Source: Acanthopleura granulata (taxonomy: Eukaryota > Mollusca > Polyplacophora > Chitonida > Chitonidae). From it: a DNA stretch of 64,000 bases. Below, one piece after another: positions 30,801 through 40,487 of this stretch. Each line of letters starts with the position of its first letter. The stretch's first letter is position 1. The stretch lies in NCBI GenBank assembly GCA_016165875.1, contig JABBOT010000029.1, forward strand, positions 2,030,639 to 2,094,638. The letters are read 5' to 3'. Both the position numbers and the translations under genes were made by a program. Below the pieces are notes generated by a model. That model ran no database searches. It saw only the letters and a program-made list of their open reading frames with translations, and was not told the origin of the DNA.

Positions 30801-33800
30801 CTGATCCATGGTGTAACACCTGTAATGAGGTGTATTTGAGTTCTGGTGTAACATGTGTAATGAGGTCTGTCTGATCTATCTTGTAACACCTGTAATAAGG
30901 TGTGTTTGATCACAGGTGTAACACCTGTAATAAAGTCTGTCTGATTTACGCTGTAGCATCTGTAGTGAGGTGTCTGATCTCTGATGTAACACCTGTAGTG
31001 AGGTATGTCTGACATCTGATTTTTTGCCATGGCTATATGACCAATCAGTATGCTGATTGTCTTACCCTCAACATTTCATCAGGCTCATATTGATAATGTT
31101 GTTTAGGGTTAGGTGAATCGAAACATGGCAGAATTGAGAGGAATTAAACCAGGGAGTATTGTCAGGTTTTGGATACAGTGAGAACTGAATTTGAACTACT
31201 GGCTTCATAGTTTTCAAGAGCTTGAAATCTTGACAACTCTTTTAGCATTTACTTTATTTGTTTATTGTTTTACACCGTACTGAAGAATTTTTCACTAATT
31301 AAAGTCAGCCAGCGTCATGGTGGGAGACCTTTCTACAGAGCCAGCCAGATCTAGACTTGAATTCGAAACGACTGTGTTGGCACTTTCGGCATTTATAAGG
31401 CATTGTTTTTATGTTTAAACTCGATTTTGATGCCTTGGTTAAGTTGTTCTCCTCATACATGTACCTCAGTGTTTCCAACTTGAGTAAATAGTATACGTAG
31501 TATCCTGAAATTACATGTACCATAACTGAGAACTACTGTTGAATGTTTTGTTGTTTTCTCATTTCAGTCATTATCCATGATCTGCCTGATCAGCCTGACC
31601 ACATCTGGATCTGGCAAATATGAGAGTTACCTGCTGTTACCATTGAGCTGGCATTTCCGTATCATGGTGTTTGTGTTGGTACTGACCATACTGACCAGTC
31701 TGGCGATGTTAGTGACATACACCACGGGGCTTATCACAACATTCCCGCTCAACTGGCCTCTAGTCGTATGTACACATATTGATTTGTCTGATGATTGGAT
31801 CTTACGCTTTGGAACTCCAGGCAGTCTTCAGTTCCCTCCACCCACAGACCTTCATATCAAGCAAACTTTTCCAGGTTCTGTCTGTAACTTATATGTTTAT
31901 ATGATTTTGCTAGTGAATAACCTCTAAAGTTTTAAATTACACAATGCCAAACAGGGCTTGAGGTAGAGGGCCAGTTCTCAGCTTATGTACTCTAGGATGT
32001 TTTTTTCAGGCTATACACAATATTGACTTGATTCGGAAGAACCATATTTTGAACACTTAAAAGTCAGCCTCTCACATGGAAAATAAGCCCTAGAGTCTAG
32101 AATATTCATATATCACTCTTGAAAAATGTTTTCTTGTTTACGTCAAATTATCACCAAAAGACTTTTTGTTTTGTTTTATTTTTGGTAATTTTTCCCTCAT
32201 TGTAAATATCCTGTTTTTGAAGTGTTTTTAAATTGAAGTGGTTTGCATAGAAAACCACCATGCTGTGTATACAAGAAGCCCTAAAATGCACTGTCTGCCA
32301 TGTTTTATCTGATTTAATCCAGCTTTTAGAAAATTACAAGTTATCTTACAAACATGAAGAAGTCTTTTACTCAGGACAGAGAGAGACACACGTGATACAA
32401 TGTGTCTTGGACACTGACCCAGAAGCCTTCTGAAGTGCAGTTATTTGAATCCTCTTTATAGATATGGCCTTCACACATGTTTGCACACAAGGCAGATCTC
32501 ACTGGTTCCTACAGCATTTTTACTCATACATGACACGTACAGAATTTCTCTTTTTACACGTAGTTCTTTAACCAGCAGTTGCAGAGGTTTACCTGAAGGC
32601 CACTTACGTGTATGTATGTATTTTCATATATTTTCAGTTTGTTTTTATATGTCTTGTGCCATAAGTGATATCCTGTGACTTCATTGCAGACGGTTCACCA
32701 TTGGTGGTATTCAACCTATAGTCTTGTTATAGAACCTGTTAATTGGTGTTACATGTACAATTATTTTCCTTTATATCTTTCTATAACCTACTAATCTATG
32801 CATGTGCCACATAGTCTCCCTTGTACTGTAAAGTGTCTCATAGTCTCTGAGCTGTCACTGTATGGTACATTCACCTTCCTGTATCTTGTTGTAGGACCTA
32901 GTACTGCAAGGTACATTCAACTTCCTGTACCTTGTTGTAGGACCTAGTACTGCAAGGTACATTCACCCTCCTGTATCTTGTTTTAAAACCAGGTACCGTA
33001 GGGTACATTCACCTTTCTGTATCTTGTTGTAGGATCTGGTACTCTAAGATACATTCAACGTCCTGTATCTTTTTGCAGGACCAGGTACTGTATGGTACTT
33101 TCAACTTCCTTTATCTTGTTGTAGGACCTGGTGCTGTATGGTACATTCAACTTCCTGTATTTTGTTGTAGGACCTGGCACTGTATGTGACACTTACTTTC
33201 CTGTATCTTGTTGTAGGACCAGGTACTGTATGGTACAATCAACTCCCTGTATCTTGTTGTAGGACCAGGTACTGTAAGGTGCATTTACCTTCCTGTATGT
33301 TGTTGCAGGACCTGGCGCTGTATCGCACATTCACCTTCCTGTATCTTGTTGTAGGACCAGGTACTGTATGGTACATTCACCTTCCTGTATCTTGTTGTAG
33401 GACCTGGTACTGTACGGTACATTCACCTTCCTGTACCTGGTGGGCTCTTCTCTTGTGGCCAGTGCTTTTGACTTTTACCAGAAGATGGGAACAGATGTGC
33501 CAGAACAGACCATCAGGCGTCTGGTGTTATGTGTGGTAAGAGAACTTGGTAACATCTACATGTGGCTTGATTACTGGGTAGTATATTAATACAGTTATGA
33601 CATATTACTGAAACTAATCAAGTCATTTTTGAGGATTTTGTTTCTTAGATAAGGTGTGAAAATAAATTTGTTATCCTCCACCCAAATAACTGGTTTGTGT
33701 CATAAAACATAAAAATAATGTTGAGCATGTGCAGGGAGGGGGAATGGGATTATATTTTGCCAGTAGTCTACCCCATGTTACTTCAAGTAGTCTTTTGTTC

Positions 33801-34338
33801 ACCCACACATGTAGGTTACTGATTCCTTCTCACCTGAGTATGTATTACCTGTCTCATGTGCTGGGTTACACACTGTTGGTTCTCCTGTACTGTCTGTACG
33901 CACCTGAGCCAGTATAACCTGTTTCAGGTGCTGAGTTACACATAGATGGTTCACCTGCACTGTCTGTAGGACTGCTCACCTGAGCCTGCATTACCTGTTT
34001 CAGGTGCTGGGTTTCACACTGTTGGTTCACCTGTATCATCTGTACTCACCTGTGTTACCTGTTTCAGGTGCTGGGTTACACACGTTTTGTTCAGCTGTAT
34101 GACAGTGTCTGTACTCACCTAGGCCTGCGTTACCTGTTTGAAGTGCTGTGTTGCAAACTGTAGGTTCACCTGTACTATCTGCACTCACCTTTGCCTGTGT
34201 TACCTGTTTCAGGTGCTGGGGTACATGGCCATGTTTCTCTACCTGGCCACCGCTGTCCATGGCTACAAGAAGTGGAGATGGCTGGAGCTGCATCAGTTCA
34301 GAAGACAGAGACTCATGGAGGCAGACGAGATAGCGTAA
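24310..34338 (+). CDS. tetraspan MARVEL-domain protein, CMTM-like (4 coding exons)
   Basis: Four phase-0 exons (24310-24801, 31568-31765, 33401-33535, 34213-34338) encode 316 residues. Residues 1-150 are hydrophilic and probably disordered, with an acidic patch (DDDSRQESDDDEEP) and a basic, Ser/Arg/Gln-rich stretch. From about 150 the pattern YLRSCPGIFRVLQV opens a four-helix membrane domain: helices near 157-177, 194-216, 235-255 and 275-292, ending in a short basic cytosolic tail (KKWRWLELHQFRRQRLMEAD). The layout, with a short extracellular loop after helix 1 and both ends cytosolic, fits MARVEL proteins (CMTM, MAL, plasmolipin), which act in vesicle trafficking and membrane organisation. 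CMTM4-like is the best guess; it is larger than CMTM4 because of the N-terminus. The acceptors of exons 3 and 4 are tandemly repeated upstream. The subfamily is not certain. Confidence 0.85.
29015..29195. repeat. two-copy direct repeat
   Basis: Two copies about 105 bases apart share AAACTCACACAAAGTGTGCA and then TGACCTGCAGTTGTGC or TGGCCTGAAGTTGTGC followed by CTGTCAGGTTAT. An old duplication. Confidence 0.75.
29570..29797 (+). mobile_element. tRNA-derived SINE
   Basis: Head CGGCTCCATGGCCGAGGGGG, then CTCACCAGTGCATTCGC, GTTTAAGTCCAGCTC, TGGGAAGGTCTGCCAGCAAC, CTCTGCCCAGATTCCTCCCA and CTATAATGCTGGC. The 3' AT tail is missing. It sits directly after a run of ten G. Confidence 0.85.
30545..31015. 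repeat. minisatellite with about 35-bp period
   Basis: About 13 diverged units on the core TGTAACATCTGTAATGAGGT with a variable TGTCTGATCTATGG half. Minus-strand open frames across it are repeat artefacts. Confidence 0.85.
31251..31395 (-). mobile_element. SINE fragment
   Basis: Tail TTTATTGTTTTACACCGTAC, then TGAAGAATTTTTCACT, GCCAGCGTCATGGTGGGAG, an internal deletion, and a B-box region CTTGAATTCG. A deleted, diverged family member 170 bases upstream of exon 2. Confidence 0.65.
31568..31765 (+). CDS. MARVEL gene coding exon 2
   Basis: 198 bases for residues 165-230: the rest of helix 1 (SLSMICLISLTTSG), a loop, and helix 2 (FRIMVFVLVLTILTSLAMLV). Acceptor ATTTCAG, donor GTATGT, phase 0. 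Confidence 0.88.
31766..32864. other. MARVEL gene intron 2, proximal part
   Basis: About 1.1 kb of AT-rich intron before the 46-bp array. No gene or element recognised. Confidence 0.6.
32865..33400 (+). repeat. 46-bp array of copied exon 3 acceptor and 5' end
   Basis: About twelve units precede the real exon, each close to 46 bases: GACC[TA]GGTACTGTATGGTAC then ATTCACCTTCCTGTAT and CTTGTTGTAG. The first part matches the opening of exon 3 (GACCTGGTACTGTACGGTAC ...) and each unit ends in an acceptor-like TTGTTGTAG or TTGCAG, except one with TTTTAA. At least eleven decoy 3' splice sites result. Because 46 is not a multiple of three, upstream acceptors would shift the frame. Confidence 0.92.
33401..33535 (+). 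CDS. MARVEL gene coding exon 3
   Basis: 135 bases for residues 231-275: helix 3 (LYGTFTFLYLVGSSLVASAF) and the loop to helix 4. Acceptor TTGTTGTAG, donor GTAAGA. This is the 3'-most of thirteen acceptor-like junctions in the 46-bp array and the only one followed by the full helix. Confidence 0.9.
33788..34212 (+). repeat. roughly 70-bp array of copied exon 4 acceptor
   Basis: Five copies precede the real exon, with junctions at 33858, 33928, 34004, 34068 and 34143 (spacings 64-76). Each has TTACCTGTTTCAG then GTGCTGGGTTACA, matching the real CTGTTTCAG|GTGCTGGGGTACA. Three retain CAG, one reads TCAT and one TGAA. The remaining unit is rich in TTCACCTGTACT words. Confidence 0.88.
34213..34338 (+). 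CDS. MARVEL gene coding exon 4 (C-terminus)
   Basis: 126 bases for residues 276-316 and TAA: helix 4 (VLGYMAMFLYLATAVHGY) and a basic tail. The acceptor CTGTTTCAG is the last of a series of repeated copies. Confidence 0.9.
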   Translation: MLGYMAMFLYLATAVHGYKKWRWLELHQFRRQRLMEADEIA

Positions 34339-35173
34339 TTAATACTTACCAGCTTCTGTGGTAACTGGCATGGTCTCTCTCCTGGTTAAATAATTGAAAA
34401 TGGATAGTAAAACTTGCCCACCCTCTAAGGCTTAATATGCAGACTTCGAGCTATGTCATAACGACAACAGAGTAACCTCTCATTGCAAAGTAAGTGGCAT
34501 TACCACTTTCCAGAACAGTAGGGCCCCTTGCCCATCTTTTGACTTGGGACTTTTTGTGTTTTGATAAAACTATATAAGCAGATTGTCATTATCTTTGCGA
34601 AAGTTGATTTATATCTAAACCCACCAAAGGACATAATTCTAAAGATTAATCTAATCTTGTTTTAATTAGTTTTCTATGTTCTACAAACAGGTACCTCCCA
34701 TTTTAAAATTGGCACATTGACCCTACTGTGCAGTAAAGCGATGTTATCACATCACAAAATGACATCCCTCTGTTTTCATAACTTATCTCTTAGGCTGCAT
34801 ATTGATGGTCTCAAAGCTGTCCAGGTGTTCATACTAGTCCGTCAGGAAGCCTTGACACTGGACCTGTCATGTTGTCTTTTGAAAGTGATGTAAACAAAGG
34901 GTGTTTGTGTAGTTTGACTCTCAATTCTGAGCTTTACTTGCCTCAGAGTAACCAGTATTATTGCATTCAGATGAACTTGTCAATTTTTAGAAGGAGAATA
35001 TTGATACATTACTACTTTGGCAGCATAGCCATATTGAAACTAAAGAGCTCTTGCAACTGTGTAACAGTACTAGTCTTTTGGTGCAATGGTATCATGAGAA
35101 AATGTTCAATATTCATTAAGTTTGCGAAAAGTTAGAATTTTGCTCATATATTTAAAACTGTCATCAAAATAAA
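34339..35173 (+). other. MARVEL gene 3' UTR candidate
   Basis: The first exact AATAAA I noted after the stop codon is at 35168-35173, giving a 3' UTR of roughly 850 bases. No competing gene is seen in this stretch. Confidence 0.45.
35168..35173 (+). promoter_or_regulatory. candidate polyadenylation signal of the MARVEL gene
   Basis: Exact AATAAA in AT-rich context, about 830 bases past the stop. Placement is plausible, without transcript evidence. Confidence 0.4.
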
Positions 35174-38100
35174 GATGTATAGCTGCCAGTCATATATGTA
35201 CCACTGTTAATATATATACACATTTATACTGAGCAGTGTGGTGCAGGTGGGGTGGGAAAGGGAGATAAACTTAATTAATACCATAGAAAACATCCACTCT
35301 TTCCTGTATAATAGCTTGTTATGTCTATTATTATTTGTTATGTTTTTTTGTTGTTTTTACTGATGTCACTATTTGATTGACTGATAACTTTGAAATTAAC
35401 CAAAGATCTGAGTTTTTAAATGTCTTGTTTAAAAACAGACCAAGAATGCTCATTTATCAGCAACTAAAGAACAAATTATATTCTTAAACATAAAACCATT
35501 CGTCCATGTTCGTTTGATCACTAAAATGGCTGAATATTGATGATCCCTGTTCTGTTCTCTTTGCAGTAAACTGTCATTGTTATATATCATAAATCTGTTG
35601 GAACTGAAATGTGCAAGAAAACGTCTCTTAACAGGGCATACACACATATCGGTGAAAACATTCACCACAAACTAAATGGTTTTGTCCAAGTTTCTTGCCA
35701 TTTGCAAAACTGTCATAATATTTATACATGGAGACTTGAAGGGATACGGAATCAATACTGATCGGTGGAGAGTGGAGATAAGGCTTCCTGGGTAAACTTT
35801 GCAGCTCTAGTCACACTTACACAAATCCTGCTGTAACCAAACTTCAACTTAACCTGGGCATATCCTGGACTTGCTTAGGTCTCACATCGGCCAATCAGAA
35901 ATGATTCTTTATCCCTTTAGAGGGAGAAAGTTGACTTGGTTATGATGTTTATATTTGTAAATACTTTGGAAATTCTTATTTTACTTTGAAATCTTAGATG
36001 GCCACAGATCAGCTGTTAGTCTGTAACAGTCTGTTGCTGGTTTCCTACTTTAAAGAAAATTACCAAGAAGATTGTTTTTTCTGAATGAGTTTAATTTTTC
36101 GGGGGGGGGGGGGGATTCTAAAGACAATAACTTTGAATGTTGATGGACAAAACAAAATGTGATTTCCATAATATAGTACATTGTACATCCTTTTACTGCA
36201 TAACTTGCAAATGTACACAGGCCCCATGACCTGATAATGATTCATAATAAATGTGTATCATGTCATTTTTTATGATCAGTAAGAGATAGTCTGTACGTAC
36301 ATGTAACAATATTTTGTCAGAGAAATTATACATGTACTTTGGTATGGCATTTACAACATTACACACTCGCCGTTATTTTAGATGTTCACCTCCTTTTGTG
36401 CTGTGACATCGTCGTTTAAGGGACAAGAGAGCAAATCAGTGTATTATAATATGGGCGGGTGTATAAGATAATTAATACTATCCATAATCCAAGCCTGCAA
36501 ATAGGTGCCTAATATTCTTGAAAACAGTCCTTTGGACAAACTGGTATGGTCATAGTGTCCAAGTGAAGTATTACAATACAACGGTCTCTTGGGTCATACC
36601 AAAGGGGTGTCTTCAAAAATGTCAGGCACCAATTTGCAGGCTTGCAGTATCGATGACCTTTATTTCCCAAAATATTTGGTTTAGATGATTTTTTATGGCA
36701 ACTCAGTAAACTGAAGTCATCATTTAATTTTCAACATTGTTGAAATACACTGATTCACCCTCAAGTGCTGTGAAGCAAGGGCATTGCGGTAGAGGGACAT
36801 CACCTCAATGTCATAACGTTAAAATCCAAACTTCTTGTAGTGCCATACATTGATTCATAGCTGAATTGATATTGAAAGCAAATACCATGCAGACAGTTGT
36901 AATGGTTAATGTGTATATAGTAGTCTGATGTTAGAGAATAATTACCAGTGTAAATATATCTGTTGTCTATCACACTTGTCATTCCCATGGTCTTCCAGTG
37001 AACTACATTTTGTTTCTCTGCTAGTGGTACATGTATTTAGTGTTAGACAAGTTGTGTATATATGATTCTTACCAGGCTAAATAACACACATACAGCGTAA
37101 ACTACTGTATAATTAGGCTATTCTTCCAGGATTACCATTGAAAACAAGTGCATTTTTTAGAAGCAAACAGTGATCTTAATATATTCTGTGCTGAAACTTT
37201 TACTTTTTTCAGTAGGATATCATCCTTCTTTCTAAATAAGCCTCAAAACTCCTTTCTGAGAAAGAGAAGAACTGGAACAGAATTGGGCAAGGTGGCTACC
37301 GTAGTCGAGGGTGAAGTTTTATGTCAAAGTTAGCTTCAACTAAATGCCTAGATTCAGCCAGTGTTACTTGTACATGTATCTCTAGAGATAGCCTTTTTAC
37401 ATTGGTTTTATTTCTAATGACTCAATAGAGCTGATGAAATTTTAAGGTAAATTTAGACATACAGTGAAAAATCATTTTAGAGTGTTGCCATAAGCAAAAG
37501 TTGTTTGGTGGTCATAGGTTAGTAACTGAGAAACATACATACATATGTGATACACAGATTTTCATCATCAGAGCAAATTCAAGGTGTAAGAATTTAATCA
37601 TTTTTTTTGTGGAAACCAAGCGATACTACCTAGATGGCCTCATGGGTGTTGTCAACCACTGTTGTGGCTCTACTGTACACATCCCAGAAGCCACTGGAGG
37701 CATAGAAAATCTCAACACCAACATCTCATGTATTGGACAGTTTTTTTTTTACCTCAGTGGTGAAGATTACATTATTATTGGACTTCCTGTTGTGTCACAC
37801 CATCCCAGTGTTATAACTACAGTTTCCCTGGAGTGGGTGCTTTATATTTATGTTCCACAGTTACCCTAATTCTTCTAATTTTTGAGACAGGTACATGTAC
37901 ATATCAGTAGTGCTGAAAACCAAAAAATTTCTTCTCTCCACAGTTGTTCAGCAAAGTAAAGATACAGATATCTTATTCATTCGAGAAATAGAAGCCGTTT
38001 ATTCCTGTTGCATTGTATGTATATTTGCAAAATGGGGTAAACCAGGTATCCCAATAATTAGAAGTCTGATTTCACATTTATCAATATCAGGTGGAATATC

Positions 38101-38555
38101 TAAAAGAGAAAAAGAATGTATGTTGTAATTGTGTCAAAGGCTTTTCTGTTTCCAGTACATGTGTATAGTTCCTGGCTGTGATTGCTTTATATCCTGAAGT
38201 GTTTACGGGATCAGTGGAATCATCATGAAATTAATTGTATTCTTTTTATGTTGAGAACAAATGAATAAACTGCAGACTTTTACAGTTGTAATACAGTTTT
38301 ATTTTTTACTTATTTACACATGTACACCTTTAAGACCAGTGAATACCAAAGATGTGTGGATCAGGGGGGGGCAACTCCTGTCACTCATCTCACTATGATG
38401 TGTTCTCTTTGAGGCACTGGGAATTATGCCCAGTAACCTAGAGTTACAATAATAAAATAACAACAAAATAAAGAAACCTTGCATGTACCATGCTAAATTA
38501 GAAATAAAAACTGTATGTAAATGGCAGTTCAGTACACTTGGTTATGACATGTTAC

Positions 38556-38694
38556 ACCTTATTTATTTAATTGGTGTTTTATGCTGTACTCAAGAATATT
38601 TCACTGTTACCTCCAGAGAGAAAGCCAGGATCAAATGGACTTAAACTCACAGCAACAGCGTGGCTGGGAGGCTCTTGGGTTGCCAAGGAGGCCC
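38556..38694 (-). mobile_element. internally deleted SINE
   Basis: Tail TTATTTAATTGGTGTTTTAT, then CTCAAGAATATTTCACT, a jump over the middle to AGAGAAAGCCAGGATC, and the head ACTTAAACTCACAGCAACAG ending AAGGAGGCC. Confidence 0.8.
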
Positions 38695-38882
38695 CACATC
38701 ACCTGCATTGCGATACCACAACTAGTATTACACTACTTCAACTTTTCAGCTGATGCCCTCATGAACACAGAACTAGGAGTATAAGCAAATGATGGGGGGG
38801 GGGGGGACTTACATGTAGTGTTCAGCCATTGATGTATGCGTCAGAAACATGAAAACTCTTAGTAACAGTTTTATATATTTAA

Positions 38883-38932
38883 CTAATTCATTTATTTGAT
38901 TGCTGCTTAACACTATACTCAAGAATCTTTCT
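38883..38932 (-). mobile_element. SINE tail fragment
   Basis: Only the 3' tail of the common SINE is present: CATTTATTTGATTGCTGCTT then TACTCAAGAATCTTTC. Confidence 0.65.
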
Positions 38933-38994
38933 AAACCACCAACCTTGTCAACTTTCCTACTTAAATACGTATGTATAAATGCCCATCAACAAAC

Positions 38995-39192
38995 ACAAGA
39001 CTATGCAAATGGCTCCATGAGCCTCACTGACACCTTATTATCACCAACATGATCAAAGTTCCAGACACAGTGAGAATGGGTGAATCTACAAATTCCCTGT
39101 CCAAGGCTGGGATTGAACCTGCACTCCGTAGTCCAAAGAATTGAATCAGGGGGCTATTATAACCACCTTGACCACTGGGCCATGTCCCCCAC
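38995..39192 (-). mobile_element. second tRNA-derived SINE family
   Basis: On the minus strand the head reads GACATGGCCCAGTGGTCAAG (A-box-like) and, about 50 bases on, GCAGGTTCAATCCCAGCC (B box). A body follows with GACAGGGAATTTGTAGATTC and TCACTGTGTCTGGAAC. Box spacing and order are those of a tRNA-derived SINE, but the body differs from the common family. A fragment may exist near 11040-11110. Confidence 0.65.
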
Positions 39193-39366
39193 CCCTCAGT
39201 AACATACATTGTAGGCTGACCAAGTCCTATTGAAGATGGTGACAAAATCAATGAAATAATAGGTGATTTATAGTGCTGAATCTTCGTTTTTGTCTATTGA
39301 TAAATGCAGAATAACTAAAATTTTCACGTTATATAGTACATGGACTGCTTTGACTGCTTGGTAAGT

Positions 39367-39560
39367 TATTTATTTGATTGGAATTTTATGCCACAGGCTC
39401 TATTCATACTAAGAATATTTCACTTCTATAACTTATACAGCCAGTATTTTGGTGGGAGCAAACCCGTAGGAAATCCACTGTGACCTAGTGCAGATTGCTG
39501 GCAGGCCTGATTTCCCACCTACGACTGGAGAGGATTGAAGTCAGCATGAGCTGGCATGCG
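39367..39560 (-). mobile_element. tRNA-derived SINE, diverged
   Basis: Tail TTATTTGATTGGAATTTTAT, then AAGAATATTTCACTTCTA, GCCAGTATTTTGGTGGGAGC, GGAAATCCACTGTGACC and CGACTGGAGAGGATTGAAG. The head is truncated. It ends about 400 bases before the candidate first exon of gene 3. Confidence 0.75.
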
Positions 39561-39954
39561 ACTTCAGTATCATAATTACCTGAAACCAAATATAGCACAT
39601 ACACACATATTTAATTCATCGATCATCTAAAATATAGACCCAGGTCGAGGACATGTATCCTAATAAATTTATGCTTGAGCGTTCACAAATTACTACAAGC
39701 TGCAGTTTGATATCTGCCAAAAATGTGCAAAAATAATCGGGAGTTGTGGTAGATAACAATTTTTCTGAATCCCTCCGATCAACAGGATAAGTGACTGGTG
39801 ACTGCACAAGCTGACGTGCATAGGAAGCTTCTGTCAATGCCTCTGTCACAGTGACAGTCAAATAAACCTCAGATCTCCTCAAGGACACGGGGAATTACAT
39901 TCCAGACGGGTACATTTCTTAGTGTGAATTATACATGAACATGCTACAGGCAAA

Positions 39955-40124
39955 GGACGCGTGAATCGTTTGAAGCTGCAAGCAGGTTGACAGTAACTTC
40001 CGGTCGGGACGAAAACAAACGATATCGAGGAGAATCTACAGCAGGTGTTTGCGGGCATACTGACGCGGTAAAAACAGGTAACCGTTTGTCCGAGAAAAAT
40101 CTGGGAACGAGCATTTTGGCACAG
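39955..40124 (+). promoter_or_regulatory. candidate CpG-rich first exon and promoter of gene 3
   Basis: About 14 CpG dinucleotides fall within roughly 180 bases here, far above the surrounding AT-rich sequence, and the segment contains no ATG. It ends in a good donor, GGCACAG|GTAAGC. It could be a non-coding first exon joined to the acceptor at 54127. The left edge is arbitrary. No transcript evidence is available, and it could also belong to an unseen gene. Confidence 0.45.
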
Positions 40125-40364
40125 GTAAGCATAGCGTTTAATATTAAATTATTGTCTGGTAATTCATTGCTCACAGAAAAGAGATACTGACGAACGCTAA
40201 TTGTGAAAAGCAAAGGTGTGAAAGAAGGAAACGCTTTTTCTTCTTCCATTTTCTGTAGCTGTTATTGCCTTAGTCCGTCACTGGCTCAACCAGTGACTGA
40301 CCAGCCGACTTCTTGTCTGGCCTTCAGTGTTGTAGAGACTAAAGTAGTCACAGTGAGAATATTT

Positions 40365-40487
40365 TGGAATTTGTAAAGAATAGGTTGAGGTATTGTTCCT
40401 CGCTGACCCACTTTTCCGATGTTCATTTTTCAATGAATTGACGTAACCCTACCACGTGATATCACCCTCATCCTTACTATTACCAAT
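40365..40487. mobile_element. half copy of the VAC14-proximal foldback MITE
   Basis: Shares TTTGTAAAGAA.AGGTTGAG, GACCCACTTTTCCGA, GTTCATT, CAATGAATTGACGT, CTACCACGTGA and ACCCTCATCCTTACTA with the right half of the element at 23517-23729. The left arm is absent. It lies about 240 bases past the candidate gene 3 first-exon donor. Confidence 0.8.

Larger units (their letters stand above)
24802..31567. other. MARVEL gene intron 1, 6.8 kb
   Basis: Contains a plus-orientation SINE (29570), a diverged direct duplication at about 29015-29195, a 35-bp-period minisatellite (30545-31015) and a minus-orientation SINE fragment (31251). No coding exon was recognised. Confidence 0.6.
35174..39954. other. 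intergenic region between the MARVEL gene and gene 3
   Basis: Contains runs of about 12 G (36101 and 38796), and SINE copies or fragments at 38556, 38883, 38995 and 39367. The 120-codon plus frame at 37501-37869 has no recognised family match or splice context. No gene is called. Confidence 0.5.

Noticed and set aside
33186..33539. A 117-codon plus frame over the 46-bp array
   Set aside because: It shifts frame at each 46-bp unit and misses the conserved helix 3 frame at the real exon.
37501..37869. A 122-codon plus frame
   Set aside because: No family resemblance, includes homopolymer-derived residues, and has no promoter or splice support.
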